Assembly: GCA_965230515.1 (NCBI GenBank)
Contig: OZ246007.1
Location: 3,224,001 to 3,288,000, forward strand
DNA from: JAJFKB01 sp965230515
GTDB taxonomy: Bacteria > Pseudomonadota > Gammaproteobacteria > Pseudomonadales > IMCC2047
DNA: 64,000 nt
Direction: 5' to 3'
Both the position numbers and the translations under genes were made by a program. The notes below the pieces were generated by a model. It ran no database searches and was not told where the DNA came from. It saw only the letters and a program-made list of their open reading frames with translations. Below, piece after piece: positions 26,693-36,135 of this stretch. Positions within the stretch are counted from its first letter, which is position 1, and every line of letters begins with the position of its first letter.

Positions 26693-26840
26693 CTTTCGTC
26701 GTCAGATCGCTCACTTAAACACCAGTCTATTCCTGTTGCGTTAAAAACCACGCCCGCCTTTGCAGTGATTTCTGCTGTGCGGCACTAAAAGCATCGCGCA
26801 TGATAGCCAACTTCTGAATCATCGTTGGTGATAAAAGCCC
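26693..26840. other. Short spacer with a possible remnant on the minus strand
   Basis: The reverse strand is open from about 26,925 down to a stop near 26,730 and reads protein-like, with FPADYHGLLSPTMIQKLAI and a final FLTQQE. It has no good start upstream of the internal Met at about 26,824 and overlaps the PFL_4709 gene. It could be the tail of a lost gene or chance. No other feature is visible. Confidence 0.2.
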
Positions 26841-27311
26841 GTGATAGTCCGCCGGAAAAGCCGTTTTGTATGCGTGGTTCCTCTGTTGCTGCTCTCGACC
26901 CTGAGTGAATCCGTCGATAGCGCTGAATTACCCATCAAAACAATCGAAGTGTTCGCCACCGGGACTCTCCCAACCACAGCTTGTGTCCTAAAATCAGCAC
27001 AGGCGGCAAAGCCGGATTGCCAGCTATACAGAATCGATGGGATCGAACGCTTGCAAACCGAATGGTCACAAGGACTGCCGAACGATCCGGCGCAAGCCAA
27101 GCAGGTCGCGTTATCGTACTTACAATCGCTGAATCCAAAGCGATATCGATCGCTCGAAAATGCGGCCAAAGGTTTGCTCAAGGCCCTGGAGTATGGTCTG
27201 AATCGTTATCCCGCTATGGTTTTTGACAACCGTGCCGTGGTCTACGGCGTTCGGGATGTGGAACAGGCCAGTGGTTATTATCGGCAATGGCGTTCTAAGG
27301 TAAATGACTGA
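26841..27311 (+). CDS. ICE protein, PFL_4709 family (TIGR03757)
   Basis: 156 residues from GTG 26841. The N-terminal hydrophobic segment (about 8-25, cleaved near SVDSAEL) is a signal peptide. The family segments IKTIEVFATG, CQLYRIDGIERLQ and NRYPAMVFDNRAVVYGVRD are present, the last suggesting a thioredoxin-like fold as in TrbC/TraW-type proteins. It is periplasmic and supports assembly of the transfer apparatus. It overlaps the PFL_4710 gene (TGATG) and begins the last transfer block. Confidence 0.82.
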   Translation: MIVRRKSRFVCVVPLLLLSTLSESVDSAELPIKTIEVFATGTLPTTACVLKSAQAAKPDCQLYRIDGIERLQTEWSQGLPNDPAQAKQVALSYLQSLNPKRYRSLENAAKGLLKALEYGLNRYPAMVFDNRAVVYGVRDVEQASGYYRQWRSKVND

Positions 27312-28333
27312 TGCGCCAAAGCCCCAAACACCTGTTGCTCAGCTTGATGCTGCTGGTTCCGTTATCCGGTTATAGCGGGTCGATCACCACACCGCAGATT
27401 GTGATTCAAACCAGCACGGCAGCACTGAGTTGCATGCGCTGGATGCCGGTGGGTATCTGCTTTTGGCTGAAATGCTCCTTATCTGGCTGTCGCATCCGAA
27501 CTTCAATTAAGGTGGGACATTACCAACCGGATGCGGTGGTGAGCAGCTACAACGAACTCGGTGGCAACCCCTGGATTGAAATTCGATCGACGCTGGGTTT
27601 AGCGCAAAAAACAGCCGCCAATGGGCTACTTGGCCGTTTACTATCGGTACCTGTAGACAGTGCCGGCAATCGAACGGAAGGCGGGCGGGGCAACAAGGAC
27701 CACCGTAATCTGATCTTTCGGGAAACGGATGTGATCGGCCATCCGGTCAGTTCCTTGTCGCGCATTGTTGCCAGTACCGGTTATCTTTGCCGTTCACAAA
27801 CCCGATCCTTCTATCCCTACTTTTTATCCGGTCTGGATGCGCTCTCCTGGCGGATGGAAATCCCTGAAATGTTTTATCCCGCGAGCCTGATACCGGGATT
27901 ACGGGAGATCGGCACCTGGCCTCTACAGACCTGGGGTGGTGTCTACCCGCGTACCGGCTGGACCACCCAGGCCGAAGAACCCAAAGCCGCAGCCATTAAT
28001 GCGCAAAGGGCAGGGGATATCGTCACCCGCACCGGCCAACCCCATATCTACGTGCCCATCACTGGTGGATCCAGTTCCCGGCAAAGAGTCTGGCCACCGG
28101 GCCCGCTCGTTGAAGATAACCGGCGTACCGGCTATTGGCAGATGCTATTACCCAAAGCCCAGAACAGCTGCGCTGTGTTTGGCACCAACGATCTGGCCAG
28201 TTTGCGCGGCTGGGGCGGTGGGCGTGTGGACGGTGGTGGTGATTATGTTTGGAACCTATGGCGTCCCTACCGTTGTTGCCGGGATCGCGGCATCTTTCTG
28301 TTTGACATCAATTGGATCAATTACCCGCCATGA
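27311..28333 (+). CDS. ICE protein, PFL_4710 family (TIGR03756, TraU-like)
   Basis: 340 residues with a signal peptide (about 1-23). The mature protein is TraU-like, with a Cys-rich N-terminal region (CMRWMPVGICFWLKCSLSGC) followed by PWIEIRSTLG, and a C-terminal WGGGRVDGGGDYVWNLWRPYRCC. TraU proteins act in the periplasm in DNA transfer and mating-pair formation, with disulphide-rich folds. It overlaps both neighbours by a few bases. Confidence 0.85.
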   Translation: MRQSPKHLLLSLMLLVPLSGYSGSITTPQIVIQTSTAALSCMRWMPVGICFWLKCSLSGCRIRTSIKVGHYQPDAVVSSYNELGGNPWIEIRSTLGLAQKTAANGLLGRLLSVPVDSAGNRTEGGRGNKDHRNLIFRETDVIGHPVSSLSRIVASTGYLCRSQTRSFYPYFLSGLDALSWRMEIPEMFYPASLIPGLREIGTWPLQTWGGVYPRTGWTTQAEEPKAAAINAQRAGDIVTRTGQPHIYVPITGGSSSRQRVWPPGPLVEDNRRTGYWQMLLPKAQNSCAVFGTNDLASLRGWGGGRVDGGGDYVWNLWRPYRCCRDRGIFLFDINWINYPP

Positions 28334-29670
28334 TCAAACGATACGTTGTCTATATGCTGCTCATCGCCTCAGTCTTATCCGTCAGTGAAAAGATCAATGC
28401 GGCCAAAGCACCTACCGAAGATGGGTTGTGGTATTACGAAATTGGCGGTGCTGAACCGGTTTCAGTGCCTGCCAACCCGTCGGTGGTTTCTGTCACCTTG
28501 GGTGGATCCGCCCAATTGGGGTTGGGATACAGCTGTGGCAAGTTTGATCCGGTGGCCGCAGTTACCCATACCCTGAACGATATCGGTTCGGGGTTAGACA
28601 ATATGGTCAATGCCATGACCGCGGCGGCTACTAGCGCTATTGCGTCATTGCCAGCACTCATTCTGCAACGCGCCAATCCCGGCCTGTACGATCTGTTTCA
28701 AAACGCACTGCTGAAAGCTGAAGAAACCATGCAACTGGCGACCAAGTCCTGCGAGCAGATGGAGGCGGAGATTGCCCAGGGCAAGAATCCCTACGCCGAT
28801 CTGATCACCTTGTCCAAGGGTAACGACTGGAAGGTGCAAATGGGTATTGGTGGAAACGATGCGGTGACCGCCAAAGACACGGTGGAATCTTCCAACGGCG
28901 ATAACGGTGTGCCCTGGATCGGCGGGCAGGCCGGGGGAACCGGGCAGCCGGTGCTGGAATTTACCGGCGACATCGTCGAGGCCGGTTACAACATCAATAT
29001 GAATCGACCTGTTACGGATACCAGTCCGGTACCGGCGGCGGCATCGACACGCTTGTCAGAAATCTGGACTTCACCCTTGGAGGCCAGAGATTGGACCGTG
29101 GATGTGGTGGGCGAGAACATTGTCACCACCTGCGATACCTGCCGCAAGGATAGCATTCCCGGCACGGGATTGTTACCCAAGCTCTACCAGGAGTCCGCCA
29201 CCGTCACTACCGAGATCCAGAACCTGGTCAGTGGCGCCACATCGCCCACGTTGGCCAATCTCGATCAGATCACCGCCCCCGGCGTGGCCATCACCCGGCA
29301 GGTGATTGAAGCCATCCGCGAGATGCCGGTTTCGGAGCAGAGCCTGATTATGGGGCGCCTGGTATCCGAGATCAGCACCGCGCGCACTGTTGAAAAGGCA
29401 CTGTACGCCCGACGTCTGCTGCTATCAGGGCGACAGGTGCCCGAAGTCTATGCCACCGAAGTGGCCCGCGAACACGCGGACAATTCCATCGCCGAGCTTG
29501 ATAAAGAGATCGAAAACCTGCTGTTTGAAACCCGGGTACGCAAGGAGGTAGTCTCTGATACCGTTGCCACTTTACTCGAACGAGCAGCAGCTCGGCGACA
29601 GAGTTCTTTGACGGTACCAGAAGTACCGACCCTCGATCCCAATCCGTTACGAGGCGGGCGTGTTCAATAA
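28330..29670 (+). CDS. ICE protein, PFL_4711 family (TIGR03755, TraH-like)
   Basis: 446 residues from ATG 28330, which overlaps the previous stop (ATGA). An upstream ATG at 28312 is possible but lacks a signal-peptide fit. The signal peptide covers about 1-24. The family-type segments are GGSAQLGLGYSCGKFDP, MEAEIAQGKNPYADL, and TCDTCRKDSIPGTGL with a Cys pair. The C-terminal half is helical and probably coiled-coil (AREHADNSIAELDKEIENL). TraH-like proteins are periplasmic or outer-membrane-linked factors for pilus assembly. Confidence 0.83.
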   Translation: MIKRYVVYMLLIASVLSVSEKINAAKAPTEDGLWYYEIGGAEPVSVPANPSVVSVTLGGSAQLGLGYSCGKFDPVAAVTHTLNDIGSGLDNMVNAMTAAATSAIASLPALILQRANPGLYDLFQNALLKAEETMQLATKSCEQMEAEIAQGKNPYADLITLSKGNDWKVQMGIGGNDAVTAKDTVESSNGDNGVPWIGGQAGGTGQPVLEFTGDIVEAGYNINMNRPVTDTSPVPAAASTRLSEIWTSPLEARDWTVDVVGENIVTTCDTCRKDSIPGTGLLPKLYQESATVTTEIQNLVSGATSPTLANLDQITAPGVAITRQVIEAIREMPVSEQSLIMGRLVSEISTARTVEKALYARRLLLSGRQVPEVYATEVAREHADNSIAELDKEIENLLFETRVRKEVVSDTVATLLERAAARRQSSLTVPEVPTLDPNPLRGGRVQ

Positions 29671-30028
29671 CATCCGATCAAGGCGAAAAAACTTTCTGCT
29701 ATTAACCACCATGGCCGTGTTGCTGACAGCACTGGTGGGGTATCTCCTGATGCATCGATTACAAACGGATTCCGTGCAATCCGTCCAACAAAGTATCGAT
29801 ACCTGGCGGACGGCGCTAACAGCCATGCGCTGGATAGTGATCGCGGTCGTTGCCCTTGGCTGGAATCATCTGGTTGGGTGGCTGGCTGATGCAAAAATCC
29901 TGAGCCGGGCCAAAGCAAACCGACTAACAGGCTTACGCTTGCGCGTCGTCACTTGGCTGGTTTTGCTTGAATGGGTGCTAGGGCAGGGTGTGTGGGTCAA
30001 TGTCATTGGCTTGATGGTTAGAGCTTGA
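29660..30028 (+). CDS. Small membrane protein of the transfer operon
   Basis: 122 residues from GTG 29660, overlapping the TraH-like gene by 11 bases. Three hydrophobic segments (about 13-30, 57-78 and 95-118) make it an inner-membrane protein. A small membrane protein in this position between the PFL_4711 and TraG-like genes is common in this ICE class, but I cannot name its role. The final helices contain WLVLLEWVLGQGVWV. Confidence 0.65.
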   Translation: MFNNIRSRRKNFLLLTTMAVLLTALVGYLLMHRLQTDSVQSVQQSIDTWRTALTAMRWIVIAVVALGWNHLVGWLADAKILSRAKANRLTGLRLRVVTWLVLLEWVLGQGVWVNVIGLMVRA

Positions 30029-30044
30029 TCATTGGAGCAAGGCA

Positions 30045-31610
30045 ATGAGTGTCGATAGCTATCTGGAGCTCTTTACTTCCCTTTTTGGATGGACCTTCTA
30101 CGGCATTCTGTGGGATGTGCTGGTCAGTACCGGCATCGTCTATCTCCCGTTTCTGGGGATCCTGATCGACAACTGGCGCGAACCCGCGCAGGGTGGTGAA
30201 GTGGGCCATGCCAGCGGTCTTTCACTGCGGCGCATGGAGATCGAGCTGTTCATTGCACTACTGGTAGTGGTGCTGGCCGGGCAACCCGCTGTCCTCACGC
30301 CCCTCAATGCAGGGACCTTGGCCTATTCGCCACCGCCGACCTTGCTGGATCCAATACCCGCCACCGCGACAGTCGCAGCTCCCCAGAGCACCTATGGCAC
30401 GACCGGGTTCACGGGTTCTGCTGCAACCGTCAATGTGCCGGTGTGGTGGTACGGTGTCATCGCACTCAGTTCTGGCCTGAATCACGCCATTGTCGCAGGC
30501 CTGCCAACGGTGGCGGATATGCGCACGTTTGAGCAGCAAGCACGCCTGGCCACCATTGCCGATCCGCGCCTGCGGCAGGAAGTGAGTGATTTCTTCAGCC
30601 AGTGTTACATTCCGGCGCGTTCCAAATACCAGGCAGAGCGACCAAACACCGCGGCCATCAATGGCATTCTCACCACCTACGGTACTGATGACCCCGATTG
30701 GATGGGCTCTCACGTCTATCGTGATATAGCGGGCTATTACGATACGCTACGCCCAGCCAACCAAATCAGTGGCTGGGCTTACAACGCGGCCAGGGATACG
30801 GAATACGATTCGACTACTCCGCCAGCCTGGGGTAAACCTTACTGCAAACAGTGGTGGGAGGATGGGGCCATCGGCTTACGTGAAAAGCTGATCAATGAGG
30901 CGGATGCCACCTCGGCCGGCTTCTCCGGACTGGTGGTCGCCATCGCGCCGGTACTTGCCAGCGAACAGCAAAATGATGCGGTCGCCAAAACCGTTCTCAC
31001 CAATGCACCACCCTCGTGGTCGAGCAATGAATTGATCGCCAATAATGCATCCGGCTCGGGTTTATTCAATACCGCAGGAAATATTATCAAAGGCGGTCTA
31101 GCGACCGGTGGCGTGGTCACTGCATCGGCTCTGTTCTCCGTGACCATGACCGCCGTGCTTCAATCGCTGCCCATGGTGCAGGGCATTATGCTTTTGGGTA
31201 TCTACGCGCTGCTGCCGCTGGTGGTGATACTGTCCCGGTATTCCATCACTATGATGGTGGTGGGAGGCATGGCCATCTTCACCATCAAGTTCTGGACAGT
31301 GCTCTGGTACCTGGCCATGTGGGTGGATCAGAACCTGATTTTATCCATGTACCCGGATGTGAATGTGTTCCTGCAGATCTTTGCTAACCCTGGCGAACAC
31401 GATGCCAAACGCATGCTGCTGAATATGATCACCACCAGCCTTTATCTGGGGCTGCCGCTGCTGTGGAGTGGAATGATGGCGTGGGCGGGGGTAAAAGTAG
31501 GGCGATCGCTTGATCATTCTACTAATCCATTGATTAGGCCAGCAAACGACGCAGGTCAGAAAGGTGGGACATTAGGAAAGGCTGCGATAGGTAAGGGGGT
31601 CAAGAAATAG
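30045..31610 (+). CDS. traG: Conjugal transfer protein TraG-like (N-terminal membrane domain)
   Basis: 521 residues, starting after GGAGCAAGGCA. It has an N-terminal helix set (about 10-80), a soluble periplasmic part (about 80-330) with WWYGVIALSSGLNHAI and FFSQCYIPAR, and a C-terminal membrane bundle (about 355-495) with VQGIMLLGIYALLPLVV. This matches the TraG N-terminal membrane domain involved in mating-pair stabilisation. The long C-terminal region of F-type TraG, linked to entry exclusion, is absent, as is usual in PFGI-1-type elements. It is the last recognised core transfer gene in the window. Confidence 0.85.
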   Translation: MSVDSYLELFTSLFGWTFYGILWDVLVSTGIVYLPFLGILIDNWREPAQGGEVGHASGLSLRRMEIELFIALLVVVLAGQPAVLTPLNAGTLAYSPPPTLLDPIPATATVAAPQSTYGTTGFTGSAATVNVPVWWYGVIALSSGLNHAIVAGLPTVADMRTFEQQARLATIADPRLRQEVSDFFSQCYIPARSKYQAERPNTAAINGILTTYGTDDPDWMGSHVYRDIAGYYDTLRPANQISGWAYNAARDTEYDSTTPPAWGKPYCKQWWEDGAIGLREKLINEADATSAGFSGLVVAIAPVLASEQQNDAVAKTVLTNAPPSWSSNELIANNASGSGLFNTAGNIIKGGLATGGVVTASALFSVTMTAVLQSLPMVQGIMLLGIYALLPLVVILSRYSITMMVVGGMAIFTIKFWTVLWYLAMWVDQNLILSMYPDVNVFLQIFANPGEHDAKRMLLNMITTSLYLGLPLLWSGMMAWAGVKVGRSLDHSTNPLIRPANDAGQKGGTLGKAAIGKGVKK

Positions 31611-31621
31611 GGCCTTAGACC

Positions 31622-31846
31622 TCACTCGTGGTCGTACCAGCCATATGGGTCTGTGCTGTCGTCGAGCTCGCCTGTTCTGTAATTCAAAGCTCCCGTCCGA
31701 TCAGAATTGCTCAAGGCTTTGTCAGAATTGGGAGTTTCAGCGCTGATGGCAAGCAACGAGATCATTTTTACAGAAATTACCCACAACGACATGGCCGTAA
31801 CCACGAGGCATTTCCAGGCTCTTTTGATAAGGTTTTTGTTATCCAT
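31622..31846 (-). CDS. Small ICE-associated protein, convergent to traG
   Basis: 74 residues. Residues ~10-32 are hydrophobic (CLVVTAMSLWVISVKMISLLA), followed by a polar tail ending DDSTDPYGWYDHE. The clean membrane-plus-tail layout and the convergent place directly after traG suggest a real small gene rather than chance. I do not recognise a family with certainty. The ribosome binding site is weak. Confidence 0.4.
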   Translation of the reverse strand: MDNKNLIKRAWKCLVVTAMSLWVISVKMISLLAISAETPNSDKALSNSDRTGALNYRTGELDDSTDPYGWYDHE

Positions 31847-32002
31847 AACTCAATGACTCTATCGCATTTTGTAACAGTAGCCAATATTAAATTGTCGTGG
31901 CAAGTGAATGTTGTTTCAAGGGGTGGTAATTGGTTTGTAGGCTGGGCCTGGCTGAGCAAGAAATATCTATACCCATTGTATGGTTATTTACGGGCGGGAG
32001 TT

Positions 32003-32137
32003 ATGAGTATTGGCAATAGCGGGCGCGTTGTAATCGAGATGGAGCCTGAACTGAAAAAGCAGCTCCACGCGGTTTTACGGTTAGAAGCCCAGCCTATACG
32101 AGCAGAAGAATCATTGCTTTTATCGTTTGTATGTTGA
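32003..32137 (+). pseudogene. Truncated ribbon-helix-helix (ParD/CopG-like) protein
   Basis: The first ~30 residues, SIGNSGRVVIEMEPELKK then QLHAVLRLEAQ, are typical of ribbon-helix-helix DNA-binding antitoxin or orphan proteins found on mobile elements. After that the sequence changes to an unrelated tail and stops at 44 residues, so the usual C-terminal half is lost. GGGAG lies just before the ATG. It is probably a decayed antitoxin-like gene at the junction between transfer and metal-resistance genes. Confidence 0.5.
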
Positions 32138-32192
32138 TGCATGAATGGCTGATCCTACAAAATTTCCAGGAGTAATGAAAAATTCTAAGTGA

Positions 32193-32405
32193 TTAGGTAT
32201 ATATTTGTGTGAGTTGGATATAATCACAGATTCTTTTTTTGATGTTTTCTAAGCAACAAGTTAGCTGTTTCTCAGCTTCTTCTTTGGTAGTGAGCGGACC
32301 TATATTTTCTCCCTCTCTCACTAAAAAATACCATTGGCCATTTGCGCAACTAATCCGGTGTGTTCTGAAATAAAACTGCTCTTAGGTATCGCCTTCTTGT
32401 CGCAT
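32193..32405 (-). pseudogene. Small DUF6316-like gene interrupted by an in-frame stop
   Basis: The reverse strand begins ATGCGACAAGAAGG and reads M-R-Q-E-G-D-T, then TAA, then continues in the same frame as EQFYFRTHRI, ANGQWYFLVREGE, IGPLTTKEEAEKQL up to a stop at 32193. The downstream part has the F-R-T-x-R, NGQWYF-x-x-REG and GP-x-x-x-KEEAE pattern of small gammaproteobacterial proteins of the DUF6316 type. I believe this is one codon away from being intact. A shifted start after the stop is possible, but no good start codon is present there. Confidence 0.45.
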
Positions 32406-32424
32406 TATTAGGATCCTCAAAAAT

Positions 32425-32463
32425 AGCACACCTAAAAATAGCTGTTTGTATCTTAGGTGTGCT
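32425..32463. terminator. 11-bp inverted repeat between convergent/adjacent units
   Basis: AGCACACCTAA (32425-32435) pairs perfectly with TTAGGTGTGCT (32453-32463) across a 17-base loop. It lies just downstream of the end of the minus-strand metal operon (stop at 32490) and could end that transcript or act as a protein-binding dyad. There is no long T-run. Confidence 0.4.
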
Positions 32464-32489
32464 GTTATGCCGAAAGATAAACTGAGAGC

Positions 32490-32810
32490 TTAACTGCCAG
32501 CGCCTCCAATCGGTAACGCTTGCTCTACGGGGCTGACATAAACCCAGCCTGAGATGTTCGGCCCAATTCGTCCTGCTTTGCGAATAATGCCGGTGACCTC
32601 ATCAACTTGCGAATCTTCGCAGACCAATGATATTCGAACCTCTGATATAACGACGCCGGCATCAGTAGAATAATCCTGTTCAGACTCGTTTAGAGGTTTT
32701 AAGGTGCCTTTTACATCAAGCAAAGTAATATTTTTATAACCGGCGTCACGCAATGCTTCGATGACAGTGGCGGAACGGACATGGTGTATAAACGCTTTAA
32801 TTTGTTTCAT
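32490..32810 (-). CDS. P-II-like signalling protein of the RND operon
   Basis: 106 residues with a ferredoxin-like P-II fold: KQIKAFIHHVRSATVIEALRDAG at the start, a T-loop-like middle region and GRIGPNISGWVYVSPVEQALP at the end. The T-loop is short, and the Tyr that is uridylylated in GlnB/GlnK is not evident. P-II-like proteins of this type are known from heavy-metal RND operons and probably sense a nucleotide or metal rather than nitrogen status. It is the last gene of the minus-strand operon, after czcA. Confidence 0.75.
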   Translation of the reverse strand: MKQIKAFIHHVRSATVIEALRDAGYKNITLLDVKGTLKPLNESEQDYSTDAGVVISEVRISLVCEDSQVDEVTGIIRKAGRIGPNISGWVYVSPVEQALPIGGAGS

Positions 32811-32901
32811 GATCTTACTCCAAGACTTGAGTCTTTATTTGTGTCTGAAAAGTTGGTTTGGCTGCATAAGGGAGGCCCCTCTGCAGCCAATGCATCAACC
32901 A

Positions 32902-35900
32902 TTAAGAAGCCGCAATATCCTCGTTATTTCCAACAAGGTTTTTTTGTTTGCGATAAGCCATGCGGTATAAGCCTGGTAGTACCAACAGCGTTAATAGTGT
33001 GGAGGATATAATTCCCCCTATCACCACTGTCGCTAGTGGGCGCTGAACTTCTGCGCCGGTGCTGGTGTTAAGTGCCATCGGCAGAAAACCCAGTGCGGCA
33101 ACCAGAGCGACCATCAGTATTGGCCTTAACCGCAGCATCGCACCCTGTCGAATAGAGGTATCGATATCATCGCCTTGATTCAATCTATCTCTAAACGCGG
33201 AAACCATCATGACGCCCGTCAGCACTGAGACTCCGCACAGTGTAATAAAACCAACGCCTGCGGTGATGGAGAGTGGGATATCTCGTAGCCATAGTGCGAT
33301 AACGCCGCCGGTTAATGCCAAGGGCACGCCACTAAAAACCAGCGCCGCATCCTTGGCCGAACCAAAGGTCATCATCAGCAGGGCGAAAATCATGACTAAT
33401 GTGATAGGTACTAACAGGCTTAAACGCTCAGAAGCCGATTGCAACTGTTCAAATGTGCCGCCGAAATCCAGCCAATACCCTGGAGGTAAGGCAACCTGCT
33501 GCTCAATCTGTGTTTGCACATCGGCCACAAAGCTACCCAAATCACGCCCTCGTACATTGGCGCTCACCACCAGTCGACGCTTGCCATTTTCTCGGGAAAT
33601 CTGATTCGGTCCTGGTGCAAGAGTGAGTGTTGCCACTTCACTGAGGGGGACGTAACCACCTTGCGGTAATGGAACTGGTAAGCGCTCAAGTGCACGCAAA
33701 TCATTGCGGATTTCCTCTGCCACTCTGACCACAATGGTGAAACGTCGATCTCCTTCAAATATCAGGCCTGCTTCCTCGCCGCCTGTTGCCGCCGCAATAA
33801 TATCTTGCACATCAGCGACATTGAGACCATAGCGATATAAAGCAGGGCGATTGGCTTCGATTGACAGGATGGGCAATCCGGAAACCTGCTCTACTTTAAC
33901 GCCTTCCGCACCTTCAATACCATTGAGAACGGCGGCAATCTCTGTGCCGGATTTCAGTAACTGATCGAGATCATCTCCATAAACTTTAACGCCCAGATCC
34001 GATCTAACACCGGAGATAAGTTCATTAAAACGAAGCTGGATCGGTTGGCTAATTTCGAAGGCATTACCAGGGATCAGTGCCAGTTTTTCCTGAATATCTT
34101 CCAGTAATTGCGCTTTGGATTTATCAGGGTTCGGCCAGTCTTTGTGGTCTTTTAACATTACATAACCGTCAGAGATATTGGGCCCCATGGGGTCACTGGC
34201 CACCTCTGCGGTGCCCACTCGCGAAAAGTAGGTTTTCACTTCGGGAATTTCCAGTACCGCACGTTCCAATTGAAACTGCATATCTAGCGATTGTGTAAGG
34301 CTGGTGCCGGGAATACGCAAAGCCTGAATGGCAATATCTCCCTCGTCCAGGTTTGGAATAAATTCAGCTCCCATTCTTGTAGCAAGTCCGCCAATGGCTA
34401 TCACAAACAGCACAGCCCCTGCGAGTACAGCTAGGCGAAACTTAAGTGCCCAGGCCAAGATGGGGGTGTACGCACGTTTTGATTGGCGAACAATAAGGTT
34501 GTCTTTTTCCTTAATATGACCGCTCAGTAAAAGTGCCACGGCTGCGGGAACAAAGGTGAGTGACAACACCAGTGCCGATAAAAGTGCCATAATCACCGCC
34601 ATGGCCATAGGGGTAAACATTTTCCCCTCTACCCCGGTGAGCGCCAGGATGGGTATGTTAACTAGAATTACCACCAGAACACTGATTAAACTGGGGGTGA
34701 AGACCTCACGCGTTGCGGCGAACACCGTTTGAAAACGTTCGTCCAACTTCAGCGTTCGACCGAGTTGGTGCTGTCGGCCAGCCAATCTGAGAATACAGTT
34801 TTCCACAATGATCACTGCGCCATCGACAATAAGACCAAAATCCAGTGCCCCCAAACTCATTAAGTTGGCACTGACCTTGGTTTGAACCATGCCTGTCATG
34901 AGCATCAGCATGGATAGCGGAATAACCATCGCGGTAAGCAAGGCGGCCCGCACATTGCCAAGCATCACCAACAAAACGACGACCACTAATACCGCACCTT
35001 CAAGTAGGTTCTTCTGCACGGTAGCAATGGTCTTATCAACCAGTATGGTTCGGTCATACACTGGCTCGGCGATAACACCTTCCGGTAGTGTTTTGTTAAT
35101 CTCAACCAGCTTGGCGGAAACAGCCTCTGAAACGCTGCGGCTATTGCCGCCCAGCAGCATGACGGCTGTGCCGAGGACAGTCTCTTCACCATCAAGGGTC
35201 GCAGCGCCAGTTCGAAGCTGTTTGCCAAAACTAACCTTAGCTACATCGGCTACAGTTATCGGAATACCGTCTTTATGGGCGACTATGACCCGTTGGATTG
35301 CAGCGATATCTGCCACTTGTCCCGGCGCACGGATCAGGTATTGCTCGCCGTTTTTCTCGATATAGCCAGCGCCGACATTGGCATTATTTTTTTCTACAGC
35401 GTCGACAATGTCATCAAAGGTCAGCTCAACTGCCAACAGTTGAGCGGGGTCAGGGGTGATATGAAATTCTTTTTCAAAGCCGCCGATGGTATTAATCTCG
35501 GTTACCCCTGGCACTAATCGTAGTTGAGGACGGATCACCCAGTCTTGCAGTGTACGCAATGCCGTGGCGTCGTATTTTTCACCATTGGCTTGTCGGGCAT
35601 CGTCGTCTGCATGTACCGCGTAGTGAAAAATCTCTCCGAGACCGGTTGCAACAGGCCCCATCACGGGCTCAATGCCTGATGGCATGTCACTTTTAGCCTG
35701 CTGCAGCCTTTCATTAATTAGGTTTCGTGCAAAGTAGATGTCCGTTCCCTTTTTAAATATGACCGTTACTTGTGAGAGTGCGTATCGTGATAGAGAGCGG
35801 GTACTTTCGACGTAGGGCAAACCTGTGATCGCAAGCTCGACCAAGTAGGTGATACGTTGCTCCACTTCCAGCGGCGAATAGCCGGGCGCTTCAGTATTAA

Positions 35901-36045
35901 TCTGCACCTGTACGTTGGTGATGTCTGGAACGGCGTCGATGGGCAGTTTTTGGTAATTCCAAACACCGAGTGCGCCGACAACGAGCACAAAAAACATCAC
36001 CAGCCAACGACTGGCGATGGAAAATTGAATCAGTTTATCGATCAT
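32902..36045 (-). CDS. czcA: Heavy-metal efflux RND pump CzcA-like (divalent cations)
   Basis: 1047 residues, with the 12-transmembrane RND layout and two large periplasmic loops. The N-terminus (QFSIASRWLVMFFVLVVG, then VPDITNVQVQI) is typical of HME-type pumps. In TM4 it carries ALDFGLIVDGAVIIVEN, i.e. both Asp residues and the Glu of the D-FG-D-E signature of CzcA-type Zn/Co/Cd pumps. It moves metal from periplasm or cytoplasm to the outside using the proton gradient, together with CzcB and CzcC. The ribosome binding site is AAAGGG. It lies downstream of czcB in the ArsR-headed operon. Confidence 0.92.
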   Translation of the reverse strand: MIDKLIQFSIASRWLVMFFVLVVGALGVWNYQKLPIDAVPDITNVQVQINTEAPGYSPLEVEQRITYLVELAITGLPYVESTRSLSRYALSQVTVIFKKGTDIYFARNLINERLQQAKSDMPSGIEPVMGPVATGLGEIFHYAVHADDDARQANGEKYDATALRTLQDWVIRPQLRLVPGVTEINTIGGFEKEFHITPDPAQLLAVELTFDDIVDAVEKNNANVGAGYIEKNGEQYLIRAPGQVADIAAIQRVIVAHKDGIPITVADVAKVSFGKQLRTGAATLDGEETVLGTAVMLLGGNSRSVSEAVSAKLVEINKTLPEGVIAEPVYDRTILVDKTIATVQKNLLEGAVLVVVVLLVMLGNVRAALLTAMVIPLSMLMLMTGMVQTKVSANLMSLGALDFGLIVDGAVIIVENCILRLAGRQHQLGRTLKLDERFQTVFAATREVFTPSLISVLVVILVNIPILALTGVEGKMFTPMAMAVIMALLSALVLSLTFVPAAVALLLSGHIKEKDNLIVRQSKRAYTPILAWALKFRLAVLAGAVLFVIAIGGLATRMGAEFIPNLDEGDIAIQALRIPGTSLTQSLDMQFQLERAVLEIPEVKTYFSRVGTAEVASDPMGPNISDGYVMLKDHKDWPNPDKSKAQLLEDIQEKLALIPGNAFEISQPIQLRFNELISGVRSDLGVKVYGDDLDQLLKSGTEIAAVLNGIEGAEGVKVEQVSGLPILSIEANRPALYRYGLNVADVQDIIAAATGGEEAGLIFEGDRRFTIVVRVAEEIRNDLRALERLPVPLPQGGYVPLSEVATLTLAPGPNQISRENGKRRLVVSANVRGRDLGSFVADVQTQIEQQVALPPGYWLDFGGTFEQLQSASERLSLLVPITLVMIFALLMMTFGSAKDAALVFSGVPLALTGGVIALWLRDIPLSITAGVGFITLCGVSVLTGVMMVSAFRDRLNQGDDIDTSIRQGAMLRLRPILMVALVAALGFLPMALNTSTGAEVQRPLATVVIGGIISSTLLTLLVLPGLYRMAYRKQKNLVGNNEDIAAS

Positions 36046-36135
36046 AGTGTGGCCCTTTTATGGTCTCGCACAACTAACTTACCTAGTGCTGATGGCAAAC
36101 AATGACGCGTATTCAACGTATTCGGGTGAATGCGG

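Noticed and set aside
26730..26925. Reverse-strand reading with FPADYHGLLSP
   Set aside because: It looks protein-like but lacks a start, and most of it overlaps the PFL_4709 gene, so it is kept only as a doubtful remnant.
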